The notes beneath the pieces were generated by a model that did no database searches, was not told the origin of the DNA, and saw only the letters and a list, made by a program, of their open reading frames with translations. A program made the position numbers and the translations under genes. From Gemmataceae bacterium (GTDB lineage: Bacteria > Planctomycetota > Planctomycetia > Gemmatales > Gemmataceae), in contig SIAJ01000005.1 in NCBI GenBank assembly GCA_009691845.1, positions 62,001 to 126,000 on the forward strand: a DNA stretch of 64,000 bases, read 5' to 3'. Shown here piece after piece: positions 27,483 to 37,438 of this stretch. Each line of letters begins with the position of its first letter. The stretch's first letter is position 1.

Positions 27483-28547
27483 TCATTTTTTATCCTCCAC
27501 TTTCGATCCTTCGCCTTTGATTTTCTTCGGTCGGGGAACGGGTGTGGTGGAGGAGCCTGCGTCCTCCGAGTTCGGATGGATTTTCACGGTGTAGCTTCCC
27601 GACGAAGCGTTGTTCCACGGACTACAGGCAATGCGCAAATAGAGTCGGCCAGCATCCGCGGGCGTCCCAGAGAATCGGGCACCGATCTGAAATGTCGTGC
27701 CGCGTTCGCCGATCCGTCCGACCAGCATGCCCGAAGGATTCCCATCTTGCGACGTCCCCTGGCGAGGCATCGCATCGGGCCCGACTTTGTAATTCCCACC
27801 CATCGGCCACAGATCGACTTGCCCGGCCGCGATGATTTCGAGCGCGGCGCCGTCGGCCAGATCCACCTCCGTATCGAGCCAAACGTCCTGAGTAGTGGCC
27901 GCGAATTTGGCTGCATCGATCACGAGTTCCGCTTCACCGCCATTGCCGCCGAGAAAGCGAATCGTGCGAACTTCGGAAACCTGAACGGCAACTTCGCCAA
28001 AGTAGGTCGTGCGGCCTTTCAGTGTCGGAGATTCGATTCGGCCGGTAAGGGCGAACTCGGTGGCATGAATCACGTCCTGATCGCGACCCTTCAACTTCTC
28101 GATGCCGACCTTCTCTTCCAGCTTGCGCACGATCGCGAGAACACGAGTGGAAGTGTCTGTTTGCGTGCCAGCCGCTGCTCGCCTGAGAGCGGGGTAGGCG
28201 ATCGCTCCGTACCCTTTTAATTCCTTCGCCGCCCGCTCGCGTTCGTTCACGTCGCTCGCGGAGATTTTGCCGATGGCCGCGTCGATCTTCGCTTGCATGC
28301 CTTCCGGATAGCGAAAGCCAATCTCGATCCGGCGAATGTCGCCAATCGGAACATTCAACTTGCCATAGCGGGTCGTGATTTCCACTTCGGCCTGCGTGAG
28401 TTCCATGCGGACGGTGCTGCCATCCGCGAAGCGAACCTCAGCCGCACCCGGCACGCCAGGCACCTTGCGAACCGCAGGAGGATCGTCGGCCTGAATCGAG
28501 ATGCCAACCAGAGCGAGTGCGATGATGGAAGGAACGACCCGATTCAT
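27483..28547 (-). CDS. lectin-like secreted protein, paralogue 1
   Basis: A 354-residue protein with signal peptide MNRVVPSIIALALVGISIQA. The first domain (VRFADGSTVRMELTQAEVEI...GDIRRIEIGFRYPEG) and the central helical part are shared with the gene at 26410. The C-terminal part (GMLVGRIGERGTTFQIGARF, GRLYLRIACSPWNNASSGSY) has the PA-IL-like lectin pattern G.L.GRIG...F.IG...G..GRLYLRI..SPW. A carbohydrate- or envelope-binding role is inferred. The tail after the lectin fold is lysine-rich and disordered. Its TGA overlaps an ATG of the next gene, so the two were once coupled. Confidence 0.8.
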   Translation of the reverse strand: MNRVVPSIIALALVGISIQADDPPAVRKVPGVPGAAEVRFADGSTVRMELTQAEVEITTRYGKLNVPIGDIRRIEIGFRYPEGMQAKIDAAIGKISASDVNERERAAKELKGYGAIAYPALRRAAAGTQTDTSTRVLAIVRKLEEKVGIEKLKGRDQDVIHATEFALTGRIESPTLKGRTTYFGEVAVQVSEVRTIRFLGGNGGEAELVIDAAKFAATTQDVWLDTEVDLADGAALEIIAAGQVDLWPMGGNYKVGPDAMPRQGTSQDGNPSGMLVGRIGERGTTFQIGARFSGTPADAGRLYLRIACSPWNNASSGSYTVKIHPNSEDAGSSTTPVPRPKKIKGEGSKVEDKK

Positions 28548-28681
28548 TATCTACGCTCCCTTTCGGAAGCCAGTGAAATTAGTCTAACAAAAGAGAGGCC
28601 GTTCAGTCGCGGATAAACTGGACGGCTTGTTACGAATAGACTCGGCTTGCGGCAAACGCGGGGGGTGGTTATCCCTCCGTC

Positions 28682-29125
28682 ATGACCCGTCGTTCCGTGC
28701 CACCGATCGTACTTGTGCCGCTACTAATCGTGGCGATTGTGGTTTCCTCGTCGGCGTGCGGCACGATGGCGAATTTCAACGGTGGAGTTGTCTTAATCGG
28801 CTTGCCGGATCCAAATCGCCCTCCTCTCCCTTATGGTGGAGTCTTGTGGGAGGCGGAGAAGGCAGTCAAATCGGACAGGTCCGTCGGCGAAAAGGTCTTG
28901 ATCTTCCCACTTTGGCTCGTGGACGTGGGACTCTGCGTGGGACTGGATACGGTCACCTTGCCACTCGTCGCTTGGTTTCACGCCAAGCGAGTTTATCAGC
29001 GTGCCACCGGCACCGAACCGGAAAAGGCAACAATCAGTTCGCCCGTCCCGACTACGGAAGATGAATTCGGGATTGTGATTGTTTCACCGACCGCGATGGA
29101 GCGAATTTTGAATCCCAAGAATTGA
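28682..29125 (+). CDS. YceK/YidQ-like lipoprotein
   Basis: A 147-residue protein with an N-terminal hydrophobic segment (PPIVLVPLLIVAIVVSSSAC) ending in Cys27, a probable though imperfect lipobox. After it come GTMANFNGGV and YGGVLWEAEKAV, then VGLDTVTLPLVAWFHAK, which correspond to the Y.GV..D and DLPLS.V.DTL.LP features of the YceK/YidQ (DUF1375) family. Members are small outer- or inner-membrane lipoproteins of unknown function. It is divergent from the lectin-like operon and convergent with the cupin gene, whose end is four bases away. Confidence 0.7.
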   Translation: MTRRSVPPIVLVPLLIVAIVVSSSACGTMANFNGGVVLIGLPDPNRPPLPYGGVLWEAEKAVKSDRSVGEKVLIFPLWLVDVGLCVGLDTVTLPLVAWFHAKRVYQRATGTEPEKATISSPVPTTEDEFGIVIVSPTAMERILNPKN

Positions 29126-29129
29126 TCTC

Positions 29130-29606
29130 TCAATCCAGCCGGTACAAGCTCCCTTCCTGCTCTTCGTGCCGAATTTCGTCGACCACATCTTTCTTCTCCC
29201 AGCCCTTGTAGAGCCGATTGGCTCCATTGAAGACGACGCCCTGCTTGTTGCCGACGTTCTTGTACGCGTGAACCACGCCAGGCGGAACCACGAGGCCACA
29301 CGCGGCTGATTCGCCGACGACCTTTACTTCCTTAAAGCCAAAAGTCGGCGATGCGGGACGTGCATCCCACAGGTACATCTTGAAATCCGACGGGCCGATG
29401 AAGCAGAAATAGTCGGACTGATCGATGTGCTCGTGCGGCCCGCGCGCGATGCCAGGCTCGGTCATCGACATGTAGGCCATCACGGGATGGTACTCTTGCG
29501 GCAACTCGTCGTGGCGAAAGAGTTCGCACAGCCAGCCGCGCTGATCGCGGTAGAACGAGAGCGGCTTCCAGATGATGCCGTCGATCGGCCCTTCGCGAAA
29601 CGTCAT
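29130..29606 (-). CDS. dTDP-4-dehydrorhamnose 3,5-epimerase-like cupin
   Basis: A 158-residue single-domain protein of the RmlC superfamily: IWKPLSFYRDQRGWLCELFR at residues ~12-31, GPHEHIDQSDYFCFIGPSDF in the middle (the His replacing the catalytic RGLHxQ context), and LVVPPGVVHAYKNVG. True RmlC enzymes are ~180 residues and use RGLHYQ; here the motif reads RGPHEH, so the protein may be an epimerase variant or a sugar-binding cupin. No other rhamnose genes are nearby. Start ATG 29606 is the only good candidate. Confidence 0.75.
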   Translation of the reverse strand: MTFREGPIDGIIWKPLSFYRDQRGWLCELFRHDELPQEYHPVMAYMSMTEPGIARGPHEHIDQSDYFCFIGPSDFKMYLWDARPASPTFGFKEVKVVGESAACGLVVPPGVVHAYKNVGNKQGVVFNGANRLYKGWEKKDVVDEIRHEEQEGSLYRLD

Positions 29607-29719
29607 GTCGAATCCTGCCTTGCTGTTTCCGTTTCAGACAGAATACGATCGTCGAGACTCGTCGTCTTCTGTCACTCATGCGCTGTATGCTTTCCGTTCG
29701 CAGTCCGAACCGGAATTTC

Positions 29720-30988
29720 ATGGCCAGCAGCCTGCCACGTCCGAAACCCACGATCACGCGTTCCGAGTGGGGCTTGCTTCTCCTGCTGGCAGCGGTGCAA
29801 TTCACGAACATCCTCGACTTCGTGATCATCATGCCGTTGGCTCCAATGGCCAAACTGAATTATGGCATCAACTCGGAGCAATTCGGGCACGTGGTCGCGG
29901 CTTACGGATTTGCCTCGTTCGTCGGCAGCATCCTGGCCGCGAAGTTCCTGGATCGTTTCGGCCGCAAGGCAGCACTGCTGGCCGTCTACGTTGGTTTCAC
30001 GATTAGCACGTTGCTGTGCGGACTCGCTCCCACCTACGAGACGCTGGTGGCCGCACGCGCACTGGCTGGATTCTTCGGAGGAATCGTCGGGGCCTGCGTG
30101 ATGGCCGTGGTGGGCGATGTCTTCGCGGACTATCGACGTGGCACGGCAATGGGCGCCGTCATGTCCGCCTTCGCGGTTGCATCGATTATTGGCCTACCGA
30201 TTGGATTGTTTCTCGCGGAGAATTTCGGCTTCGGGGCTCCGTTCATCGCCCTGGCCGGCGTGAGTGCCTGCGTGTGGGTCGGGAATGTTCGCGTGATGCC
30301 GAACCTTCGAGAGCATTTGAGTCACGGGCATCCGCCGGCCACGCTTTGGCGGTTGGCGGTTGAGCCGAGTCATTTGCTCGCGTTTGCGTTCTCCGTTTCA
30401 CTCATGCTCGGATCATTCACGGTGATTCCGTTTCTCGCGGATAGCCTGGTCGCCAATGCAGGGCAACGCTTCGAGAACATGAAATACATGTACATGATCG
30501 CGGGCGTCTTCACGCTGGTCAGCACGAACGTGGTGGGCCGGCTATCGGATCGCCTGGGCAAACGACTCATCTTTCGCATCCTTGCCGGGTCTGCGATCGG
30601 CATGGTGCTCATCATCACGAACTTGCCGCCGGTCTCGTTCTCGATCGCGACCTTGGCTTGCATCGGGTTCATGGTGGCAACTTCGGGCCGAATGGTGCCG
30701 GCCCAGGCGCTCCTGACCAGTTGTTCCACACCCGCGATGCGAGGCGGCTTTCTGAGCTTGAACAGTGCCGTGCAATCCGCGGCGATGGGACTGGCGAGCT
30801 TGATTGGCGGTGCGTTGATCGGCCAGTCGGAGGATGGGCGATTGCCGGGCTATCCGGTCGTCGGCATTGTTGCGGCCAGTTCGGCCCTGCTGAGTTTGGT
30901 GCTGGCCGGTTTCTTGCGAAAGGTGGATCTGGGGCCGGTGCAGGTGGCCCCTTCTTTCGTACCTGCTTCCCCCGATAATAAGACGTGA
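29720..30988 (+). CDS. MFS transporter
   Basis: A 422-residue, 12-helix major facilitator protein. ATG 29720 is chosen over 29678 because the protein then begins with a short polar N-terminus before helix 1 ([20 protein letters not shown]). Motif A-like [12 protein letters not shown] follows helix 2 and [12 protein letters not shown] lies at the equivalent loop in the second half. TM1 with [15 protein letters not shown] fits the drug/sugar-efflux (DHA1) group. The substrate is unknown. The dehydratase gene follows 37 bases later, so the two could handle the same sugar acid or derivative. Confidence 0.9.
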   Translation: MASSLPRPKPTITRSEWGLLLLLAAVQFTNILDFVIIMPLAPMAKLNYGINSEQFGHVVAAYGFASFVGSILAAKFLDRFGRKAALLAVYVGFTISTLLCGLAPTYETLVAARALAGFFGGIVGACVMAVVGDVFADYRRGTAMGAVMSAFAVASIIGLPIGLFLAENFGFGAPFIALAGVSACVWVGNVRVMPNLREHLSHGHPPATLWRLAVEPSHLLAFAFSVSLMLGSFTVIPFLADSLVANAGQRFENMKYMYMIAGVFTLVSTNVVGRLSDRLGKRLIFRILAGSAIGMVLIITNLPPVSFSIATLACIGFMVATSGRMVPAQALLTSCSTPAMRGGFLSLNSAVQSAAMGLASLIGGALIGQSEDGRLPGYPVVGIVAASSALLSLVLAGFLRKVDLGPVQVAPSFVPASPDNKT

Positions 30989-31025
30989 CCGCTGGTCGCA
31001 CCGCTCAACTTCATTCGCAGTTAAT

Positions 31026-32984
31026 ATGAACGCACTCTCCTCGATCGTTGAATCCCCCGAAGACGTTTACACGCTCGTCTCGCGTACCAAGGGGCCGGAC
31101 GGTAAGCTCCCGCTGACGGACGAAATCCTTCGCCATTCGCCGAGCGGCTTTCTGTTCGGCTGGACGCAGAACGTCGGCATGGGGCTTCAGCCGGAATTAT
31201 TGGGCAAGCAAGAGTTCTTGATTCTATCCACGCATGGCGGCTTGCGGGCGGATGATGGCTCGGCCATTGCGCTGGGGTATCACTCCGGCCACTGGGAAGT
31301 TGGGTTGCTCGTAAAAGCCGCGGCCGAGGAATTCAAGAAGCTTGGATCGATTGCTTTTGCCGGGGCCTGTACCGATCCGTGCGATGGCCGTACCCAAGGC
31401 ACGATTGGTATGTTCGACAGCCTGCCGTATCGCAACGATGCAGCAACGATCTTTCGTCGATTGATGCGATCGCTGCCGACTCGAAGCGGCGTCCTCGGAA
31501 TCGCGACCTGCGACAAAGGCCTGCCCGCGATGATGATGGCCCTGGCCGCGGAACATAATTTGCCGACGGTCCTGGTTCCCGGCGGAGTGATGCTTGCCAG
31601 CGATGGTTATGAAGACACGGCCAAGGTGCAAACGATTGGCGCCCGATACGCGGCCGGCGAAATCACGCTGGAAAAGGCGGCCGAGGAGGGTTGCCACTCG
31701 TGTGCCTCGCCTGGCGGCGGTTGCCAGTTCCTTGGCACGGCCGCGACCTCGCAGGTCGTGGCCGAGGCACTCGGCATGACCTTGCCACATGCGGCCCTGG
31801 CCCCGTCGGGTCAGCCCGTCTGGCTCGATATGGCCCGACGTTCGGCACGGGCATTGAGCCAATTGGCTCGACGCAAGCTGACGACGAAGCACATCCTGAC
31901 CGATGGTTCGGTTCGAAACGCCATCACGGTTCATGCAGCCTTCGGGGGCAGCACGAACCTGCTACTGCATACGCCGGCCGTGGCCTTCCATGCGGGATTG
32001 CTCAGGCCAGGCGTGGATGAATGGGCCGACATCAACCGCAAGGTGCCACGGATCGTGGACGCCTTGCCGAACGGCCCGGTGGGGCATCCGACCATTCAAG
32101 TCTTCCTGGCCGGGGGCGTGCCGGAGGTCATGATTCACTTACGAAATGCGAACCTGCTCGATTTGAATTGCCTGACCGTGACCGGCGAGGCGCTTGGCAA
32201 GAATCTCGAATGGTGGGAGAAGAGCGAACGACGCCAACGGTTCCGCGATCTGCTCTTCAAGCAGGATGGCGTGAACCCGGACGATGTGATCATGAGTTTC
32301 GAGCGGGCGAAGTCGAAAGGACTCACCTCATCGATGACCTTCCCGCGTGGCAACCTGTGCCCCGATGGCTCCGTGATCAAATCGACTTCCATTGATCCGT
32401 CGGTCGTCGATGCGGATGGCATCTATCGCAAGACCGGCCCGGCGAAAGTGTTCGTCACGGAGAAGGCGGCTATCGCAGCCGTGAAGGGGCAAGGGCCGGT
32501 GAAAATCGAGCCAGGCGACATTGTCGTGTTGGTCGCCCGTGGGCCGATGGGTTCCGGAATGGAAGAGGAATATCAATTGACGAGTGCACTCAAGTATATC
32601 AGTTGGGGCAAACACGTGGCCGTCTTGACGGACGCAAGATTCAGCGGCGTTTCGACCGGTGCGTGTATCGGCCACGTTTCACCAGAAGCCCTGGCCGGCG
32701 GGCCTGTTGGCAAATTACGGGAAGGGGATCAAGTTCGCATCATGATCGACCGCACCCGTCTGATCGGCAGCGTCGATCTGGTCGGCGATGCAACCGGCAT
32801 TCACGGCGATGGCTGGGGTATCAAGGAGTTAGCCAAGCGAAGCCCGCGGTCTGACTTAGCACCGGATCCGGACCTGCCGGCCGATACGAAGTTGTGGGCA
32901 CTGCTTCAAAATGCGAGCGGCGGCGTCTGGGGCGGCTGCGTTTATGATCCGGAGGCGATTGCAGGGAAGCTATTGAATCAGTAG
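31026..32984 (+). CDS. yjhG: YjhG/YagF-type sugar-acid dehydratase (IlvD/EDD family)
   Basis: A 652-residue enzyme, the length of the YjhG/YagF branch (IlvD is ~560, Edd ~600). Its openings [20 protein letters not shown] and [11 protein letters not shown] are specific to this branch. The cysteines expected to hold the iron-sulphur cluster are at residues 115 or 119 ([12 protein letters not shown]), 162 (CDKGLPAMM) and 223/226 ([11 protein letters not shown]). YjhG and YagF are D-xylonate dehydratases, producing 2-keto-3-deoxy-D-xylonate. D-xylonate is thus the likely substrate, but no other pentonate genes are seen here. Possibly co-transcribed with the upstream MFS gene. Confidence 0.9.
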   Translation: MNALSSIVESPEDVYTLVSRTKGPDGKLPLTDEILRHSPSGFLFGWTQNVGMGLQPELLGKQEFLILSTHGGLRADDGSAIALGYHSGHWEVGLLVKAAAEEFKKLGSIAFAGACTDPCDGRTQGTIGMFDSLPYRNDAATIFRRLMRSLPTRSGVLGIATCDKGLPAMMMALAAEHNLPTVLVPGGVMLASDGYEDTAKVQTIGARYAAGEITLEKAAEEGCHSCASPGGGCQFLGTAATSQVVAEALGMTLPHAALAPSGQPVWLDMARRSARALSQLARRKLTTKHILTDGSVRNAITVHAAFGGSTNLLLHTPAVAFHAGLLRPGVDEWADINRKVPRIVDALPNGPVGHPTIQVFLAGGVPEVMIHLRNANLLDLNCLTVTGEALGKNLEWWEKSERRQRFRDLLFKQDGVNPDDVIMSFERAKSKGLTSSMTFPRGNLCPDGSVIKSTSIDPSVVDADGIYRKTGPAKVFVTEKAAIAAVKGQGPVKIEPGDIVVLVARGPMGSGMEEEYQLTSALKYISWGKHVAVLTDARFSGVSTGACIGHVSPEALAGGPVGKLREGDQVRIMIDRTRLIGSVDLVGDATGIHGDGWGIKELAKRSPRSDLAPDPDLPADTKLWALLQNASGGVWGGCVYDPEAIAGKLLNQ

Positions 32985-33056
32985 AGTCGGCTTGCTGAAA
33001 AAACGAGATTTGTGCAAACTAAGACGCTTGATCCTCGGCAAGGAGTGACCGCGGCA

Positions 33057-33653
33057 ATGACCGGCATCGAATGGGAAGCATGCGACGATCCGTCGCGGAT
33101 GGTGAAGGCTCTGCATCCTCGTGGTGTAAGCGATCGCAAGTGGCGATTGTTCCTCGCGGAGTTTTGGCGCTGGCAGGCCGGAAACCTGGCTTCTGCGGGA
33201 AACCAGGCCTCGGCGGACGAACTCTTCGCTCGCTCGGTCGATATGGAATACTGGGCCGAGGTAGGAAAATTGCCGAAAGGCCAGCGGCCTTCGCGTTCCC
33301 GCTCCGTTGTGTTCTTCAACAAGGATTCTTACGAGGCCGTGTGCCGAACTGTTGAAGCCCCGATCTGGATTGGTGGCCGATCTGACGCCACCACGCGGCA
33401 ATGCGAAATTCTACGCGAATTGTTCGGCAATCCCTTTCGCCGGCCGGCGATGGACAGTCGCTGGTTCAGTTCGGACGTGGTTGGCGTGGCTCGTGGCATC
33501 TATGCCGAGCGGGCGTTCGAACGGATGCCGATTCTTGCCGATGCTTTGATGGATGCCGGCTGCGACGACGGGCGAATCATCGGGCACTGCCTGGGAAACA
33601 TCGCACACGTTCGCGGCTGTTGGTTGCTGGACCTCGTGTTGAGCAAGAACTAA
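33057..33653 (+). CDS. hypothetical protein with Gemmata-type repeat domain
   Basis: A 198-residue protein. ATG 33057 (MTGIEWEACDDPSRMVKALH) is preferred over 33012 because this opening, followed by SDRKWRLFLAEFWR, resembles the MTEAEWLACTDPxxMLEFL...SDRKLRLF leader of many Gemmata proteins. The C-terminal FGNPFRRPAMDSRW...IYAERAFERMPILADALMDA...CDDGRIIGHC...HVRGCWLLDLVL also belongs to this lineage-specific set. Function unknown. The protein is soluble with no signal peptide. It is followed by a large block of palindromic repeats. Confidence 0.75.
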   Translation: MTGIEWEACDDPSRMVKALHPRGVSDRKWRLFLAEFWRWQAGNLASAGNQASADELFARSVDMEYWAEVGKLPKGQRPSRSRSVVFFNKDSYEAVCRTVEAPIWIGGRSDATTRQCEILRELFGNPFRRPAMDSRWFSSDVVGVARGIYAERAFERMPILADALMDAGCDDGRIIGHCLGNIAHVRGCWLLDLVLSKN

Positions 33654-33708
33654 GGCGGGAGGAAAAATTCGACACTTCTCGCACAACGCGACAAGATTTC
33701 GCAGTCTT

Positions 33709-33944
33709 GACCCCGGAGGGGTCGCAGATATTAGCCGGTGGTCGAGCGCTAGCGAGACCACCGGAATGCAAACGATGCGGTCCGACCCCGGAGGGGTCGT
33801 AGAACGCCGATTCATAGGACGATTGACGTTTTGGGATTTGTGAGGTTCTGCGACCCCTCCGGGGTCGGTTGGTTGGAAATCGGCCCTTCCGGTGGTCGAG
33901 CCTAGGCTCGACCACCGGCTAATTTCTTTGACCCCTTCGGGGTC
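33709..33944. repeat. composite palindromic repeat block
   Basis: The block contains GACCCCGGAGGGGTC (33709-33723 and 33784-33798), its inverse GACCCCTCCGGGGTC (33852-33866) and GACCCCTTCGGGGTC (33930-33944). It also contains two long hairpins: CCGGTGGTCGAGC...GACCACCGG (33735-33764) and a perfect 30-base palindrome at 33889-33918. The two halves are arranged as a large inverted repeat around ~33815. It fills most of the 486-base gap before the hydrolase gene. Confidence 0.9.
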
Positions 33945-34139
33945 GATTCGGGCTGGCGTTGGTCGCATCCAGCGAGAAGTCTCAAAAATTCTCGCCGTTT
34001 TTCTCGCCGACATGTTCCCTTTTGCTCGTCTCGCGCTATCTCACTATTGGGTGTCGAAGGTTCCTTCCTTCCGTTGGACACCCCGGTCGGCAGGGGTCGG
34101 TTCGAGATTTTTGATCGAGTCGATTCCATTTTTTTCAGG

Positions 34140-35339
34140 ATGCTCACCATGATCTCTCCTCGTTATTGCCTGATCTTCTGTCTCACATTCGGCAGTGGCG
34201 TGTTCGCACAGTCACCCGCGACTGGGCCGTGGGATGTGAAGGCACTTCAGACCGCTGAGGTCAAACCCCAATGGGGCGGAACGGTTGGCAAAGTTCGCGA
34301 GGTGTACTATCCCGGCGAGCCGTACCAGGGAAAACCGACGCGGGTGTTCGCTTACTACGGCAAGCCGGAAGGCGATGGGCCCTTCCCCGCGATGGTGCTC
34401 GTACATGGTGGCGGCGGCAAAGCATTCGAGAAGTGGGCCGAGCACTGGGCTGCTCGTGGCTACTGTGCGTTGGCGATGGATCTTGCGGGCAACGGGCCGA
34501 AGGGACGCCTGGCTGATGGCGGGCCGGACCAGGGGGATGAGTCCAAGTTTCGCGACTTCACGGACAAGGATATTCGCGACATGTGGACCTATCACGCGGT
34601 AGCGGCCGTGTTGCGTGGGCACACGCTGCTGGCCTCGCTCAAGGAAGTGGACAAGGACAAAATCGCGATGACTGGCATCAGTTGGGGCGGCTACCTCACC
34701 TGCATCGTGGCTGGTCTCGACGAACGCTTGAAGGCGGCCGTTCCGGTGTATGGGTGCGGGTTTCTCCACGAGAACAGTGCGTGGAAACCGAAGCTCGATG
34801 GTTTCACGGCCGAGCGTCGCGACCGCTGGGTGAACGCCTTCGACCCTTCGAAATACCTGCCTGGCGTGAAGTGTCCCATCCTGTTTCTGAATGGAACCAA
34901 CGATTTTGCGTATCCGCTCGACAGTTATCAGAAGTGTTATCAACTCGTGAAATCGCCCCGAACGTTATCGGTTCAAGTGCGCTTGCCGCACGGGCACATC
35001 TGGACTTTCAAGGAGGTCGATACGTTTATCGACAGCCATCTGAGGAAGAGTGAGTCATTGGTGGAGCTTGGTCCCGTGACTCGAAGCGGCGACGCGGTTT
35101 CCGCGAAAATTACGGGTAAGAGCAAAATCAAGCTCGGCCAGCTTCACTATGCAGCCGACGCGGGGAGCTGGCAGAAACGTGATTGGAAGTCGATTGCTGG
35201 TGAGGTCCGTGATGGCTCGGTCAAGGCAACGCTGCCAGCAGATCGGCCGTTGGTTTATTTTCTCGAGGCCGTGGATGAGCGTGGCTTGAAAGTGAGTTCG
35301 GCCCACGAGGCCCTGCCGGCGGTTGAGAAAAAGAAGTAG
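34140..35339 (+). CDS. secreted alpha/beta hydrolase (acetylxylan-esterase/DLH-like)
   Basis: A 399-residue exported hydrolase. ATG 34140 or 34149 places a signal peptide (MISPRYCLIFCLTFGSGVFA) at the start. The nucleophile elbow GISWGG puts serine near residue 181. Candidate acid Asp255 (NGTNDFAYPLDSY) and base His284 or His286 (LPHGHIW) complete the triad, and LVHGGGGKAFEKW is the oxyanion-side loop. A C-terminal ~90-residue beta domain follows. Planctomycete relatives are annotated as acetylxylan esterases or prolyl-oligopeptidase-like hydrolases; the actual substrate is unknown. Transcribed alone. Confidence 0.88.
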   Translation: MLTMISPRYCLIFCLTFGSGVFAQSPATGPWDVKALQTAEVKPQWGGTVGKVREVYYPGEPYQGKPTRVFAYYGKPEGDGPFPAMVLVHGGGGKAFEKWAEHWAARGYCALAMDLAGNGPKGRLADGGPDQGDESKFRDFTDKDIRDMWTYHAVAAVLRGHTLLASLKEVDKDKIAMTGISWGGYLTCIVAGLDERLKAAVPVYGCGFLHENSAWKPKLDGFTAERRDRWVNAFDPSKYLPGVKCPILFLNGTNDFAYPLDSYQKCYQLVKSPRTLSVQVRLPHGHIWTFKEVDTFIDSHLRKSESLVELGPVTRSGDAVSAKITGKSKIKLGQLHYAADAGSWQKRDWKSIAGEVRDGSVKATLPADRPLVYFLEAVDERGLKVSSAHEALPAVEKKK

Positions 35340-35377
35340 AACTCGAAGGATCGACAACGATGTTCAAGCGTTGAACT

Positions 35378-35408
35378 TGTGGGGCCGGACATCCGGTCTG
35401 TCCCCACA
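35378..35408. repeat. TGTGGGG...CCCCACA palindrome
   Basis: The arms TGTGGGG (35378-35384) and CCCCACA (35402-35408) enclose GGACATCCGGTCTGTCC. Just upstream GTTCAA-GCG-TTGAAC (35362-35376) forms a second small hairpin. Same general design as the elements at 1407 and 36931. Confidence 0.7.
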
Positions 35409-35537
35409 AAACCATCGGGAAGAGGCGGCCTTTCTACATGGCGAGTCGGGCCGAGAATTCTCTTGCATCAAATCCAGGATCGATTAGACTTATTTCCACA
35501 TCTCTCTGCAATTATCTTCTTTTTTGGGGAGGGTCTC

Positions 35538-36437
35538 ATGCTTAGTTTGCGCAAGGGATTCACGCTAATCGAGTTACTCGTCGTTATCGCGATCATCGCG
35601 ATCCTGATCGGCCTGTTGTTGCCAGCGGTTCAAAAAGTCCGCGAGGCCGCCAATCGAATGAAGTGTACGAACAACCTGAAGCAACTGGGCATCGCCGTCC
35701 ATAGTTGTCACGACACGAACGGCTACTTGCCGCCTGCCTCCGCGCCCTCGGCCACGACCGCAATTACTCGTTCGGCACCGCCGTACAACGGCCCGGTCGG
35801 CTACACACTGTTCCACTGGTTGCTCCCGTTCATCGAGCAAGACAACATCTACAAGCTTCTGAATCCGACCTCGAGCTACGCAGGAATCGAATACGCGCGT
35901 GTCATCACCACTTATCTTTGTCCTTCGGATCCCTCCATCACGGGCGGCAAGTGCCGAACATCGTACGGCGGTGCAAACGGTTGGGGTGCCAGCAGCTATG
36001 GTGGGAACTACCAGGTGTTCGGAAGCCCGTTAGCGGGGCATACAGAAGGGGCCAGCATGATCCCGGCCTCGTTCCCGGACGGACAATCCAATACCGTTGT
36101 TTTTGCGGAGATGTATGGCACTTGCGGCTGGACCAACGACCTTACGTTCATGTATGGCAGCCTCTGGGCGGATTCCAACAGTGTTTGGCGCGCGATGTTC
36201 GGGACGAACACGAGCGGCAAGGATCCACCTGGTGCGGGCTATCCTCCCGCATTGAAGTTCCAGGTGCGACCCAACTGGGCGACTCAGTGCGATCCCGCTC
36301 GGCCGCAATCGGGGCATGCCTCGGGGATCAATGTCTGCCTGGGTGACGGCAGCGTTCGGCACATCACCGTTGGGGTTTCAGACACGATGTGGTCCCGGGC
36401 GGTGAACCCTCAGGACGGTCAGGTTTTAGATTGGTGA
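35538..36437 (+). CDS. DUF1559 prepilin-like protein, copy 1
   Basis: A 299-residue protein from ATG 35538 (RBS GGGGAGGG eight bases upstream). The N-terminus [20 protein letters not shown] is a type IV prepilin cleavage/methylation motif (cleavage expected after the glycine, Phe+1, Glu+5). It is followed by [18 protein letters not shown], the DUF1559 hallmark. The C-terminus carries the [20 protein letters not shown] motif (H-x-GG/N-x-x-x-DGSVR) seen in the family. Planctomycetes hold dozens to hundreds of paralogues, probably forming pseudopilus-like surface structures. It is followed by a small lipoprotein gene 79 bases downstream. A paralogous pair lies at 58918. Confidence 0.93.
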   Translation: MLSLRKGFTLIELLVVIAIIAILIGLLLPAVQKVREAANRMKCTNNLKQLGIAVHSCHDTNGYLPPASAPSATTAITRSAPPYNGPVGYTLFHWLLPFIEQDNIYKLLNPTSSYAGIEYARVITTYLCPSDPSITGGKCRTSYGGANGWGASSYGGNYQVFGSPLAGHTEGASMIPASFPDGQSNTVVFAEMYGTCGWTNDLTFMYGSLWADSNSVWRAMFGTNTSGKDPPGAGYPPALKFQVRPNWATQCDPARPQSGHASGINVCLGDGSVRHITVGVSDTMWSRAVNPQDGQVLDW

Positions 36438-36516
36438 GCCACGCCTTACTGAAATCAGTCTCCCGCCCTGCCTATCCAGGTGGGGCTTTCCTCTCCCCAC
36501 AATCACAAAACATCCC

Positions 36517-36915
36517 ATGAAAGCGTTTTCTTTTTCCGTGCTCCTCGCGGTTGGGGTTGCCGTGGGCTGCGAAAAAGTCACCACTCCGCCGGCTCTCCCG
36601 GAGTTGCAACCGGTGAAAGGACAGATCCTGCGTGGCACTCAACCCGTTTCAGGGGGCTATTTGACGCTTCGGTCGGACACCAACCAGGACCTGATGGTGA
36701 CAGCGAAAGTCGGCGAAGACGGGACGTTCGAAGCATTCACGACGGACACCAGCCACAAAGACAGTCAACGTGCCGTAGGTGTCCCGGTCGGGACGTACCG
36801 TGGGGAATATGGTCCACCGAGCACGGACCAAAGCATTCAGCCGATTCCGCTGAAAGCCCCAATCCACATCGTTGCTGGCCCCAACGAGTTGAAGATCGTG
36901 CTCCCAAAGAAGTAG
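36517..36915 (+). CDS. small lipoprotein paired with DUF1559 protein
   Basis: A 132-residue lipoprotein: MKAFSFSVLLAVGVAVGCEK with lipobox VAVGC (Cys18). The body has a carboxypeptidase-regulatory-like beta sandwich pattern: VKGQILRGTQPVSGGYLTLR, then AKVGEDGTFEAFTTD and VGVPVGTYRGEYGPP. In Planctomycetes such proteins commonly follow DUF1559 genes and are presumed to sit beside them at the cell surface. Function unknown. Confidence 0.82.
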   Translation: MKAFSFSVLLAVGVAVGCEKVTTPPALPELQPVKGQILRGTQPVSGGYLTLRSDTNQDLMVTAKVGEDGTFEAFTTDTSHKDSQRAVGVPVGTYRGEYGPPSTDQSIQPIPLKAPIHIVAGPNELKIVLPKK

Positions 36916-36930
36916 TTTCGTTCCACATGG

Positions 36931-36994
36931 GGCAGATCTCTGGTCTGCAAGCAGTGCTCCGAATGGCAGCAAGTCAGACAGACCAGAGGTCTGC
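36931..36994. repeat. intergenic palindrome, CAGACCTCTGGTCTG type
   Basis: GGCAGATCTCTGGTCTG (36931-36947) pairs with CAGACCAGAGGTCTGC (36979-36994) with one mismatch, within CCACATGG...GCCCACA ends. Each arm is itself nearly palindromic. Confidence 0.75.
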
Positions 36995-37438
36995 GCCCAC
37001 AAATAGGCCTGAACAGCTGTCGAAAGGTGCCTGTCTTCGCGGTTGAATGCCAAGTTCCTGTTTGTCGCACATTCACTGCGATTCCGCTGTTCTATCGCTT
37101 CCCACAGTAACTATTTCGGTCGAAACTCAATGTCCGCTTGTAGGGGTCGTGCCAAATACCGGGATTATTCCCGGTATTTAGCGATTCATCGTGCCGACGG
37201 TTTGACTGACACCCTCCGCGATTCTACGGTTCCGGCATGATCGGCAACTGGACTCCCCAGAAGCCACGAGAGTGAAGTCCCGGCCTCCCCCGGCCGAGAC
37301 CTTGCCCTGGTATGGTTCATCCGCATGTGCCACGTGAATTCGCAAGAATTCATGGGCTCCTCCTGTCCGACGGGTGATTCTTGCATCGTTGCGTGGAGCG
37401 AGCGATTCGCACCACGACCCGACGATAGGAGAAAGCGC
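36995..37438. other. leader region of the Flp pilin gene
   Basis: No gene is seen. The region holds a hairpin (37154-37179) and presumably the promoter of the Tad locus. No reliable -35/-10 pair could be singled out. Confidence 0.4.
37154..37179. promoter_or_regulatory. perfect inverted repeat upstream of Flp pilin
   Basis: AAATACCGGGA-TTAT-TCCCGGTATTT: 11-base perfect arms and a 4-base spacer, 260 bases before the pilin start. No T-run follows, so an operator or an mRNA hairpin is as likely as a terminator. Confidence 0.5.
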
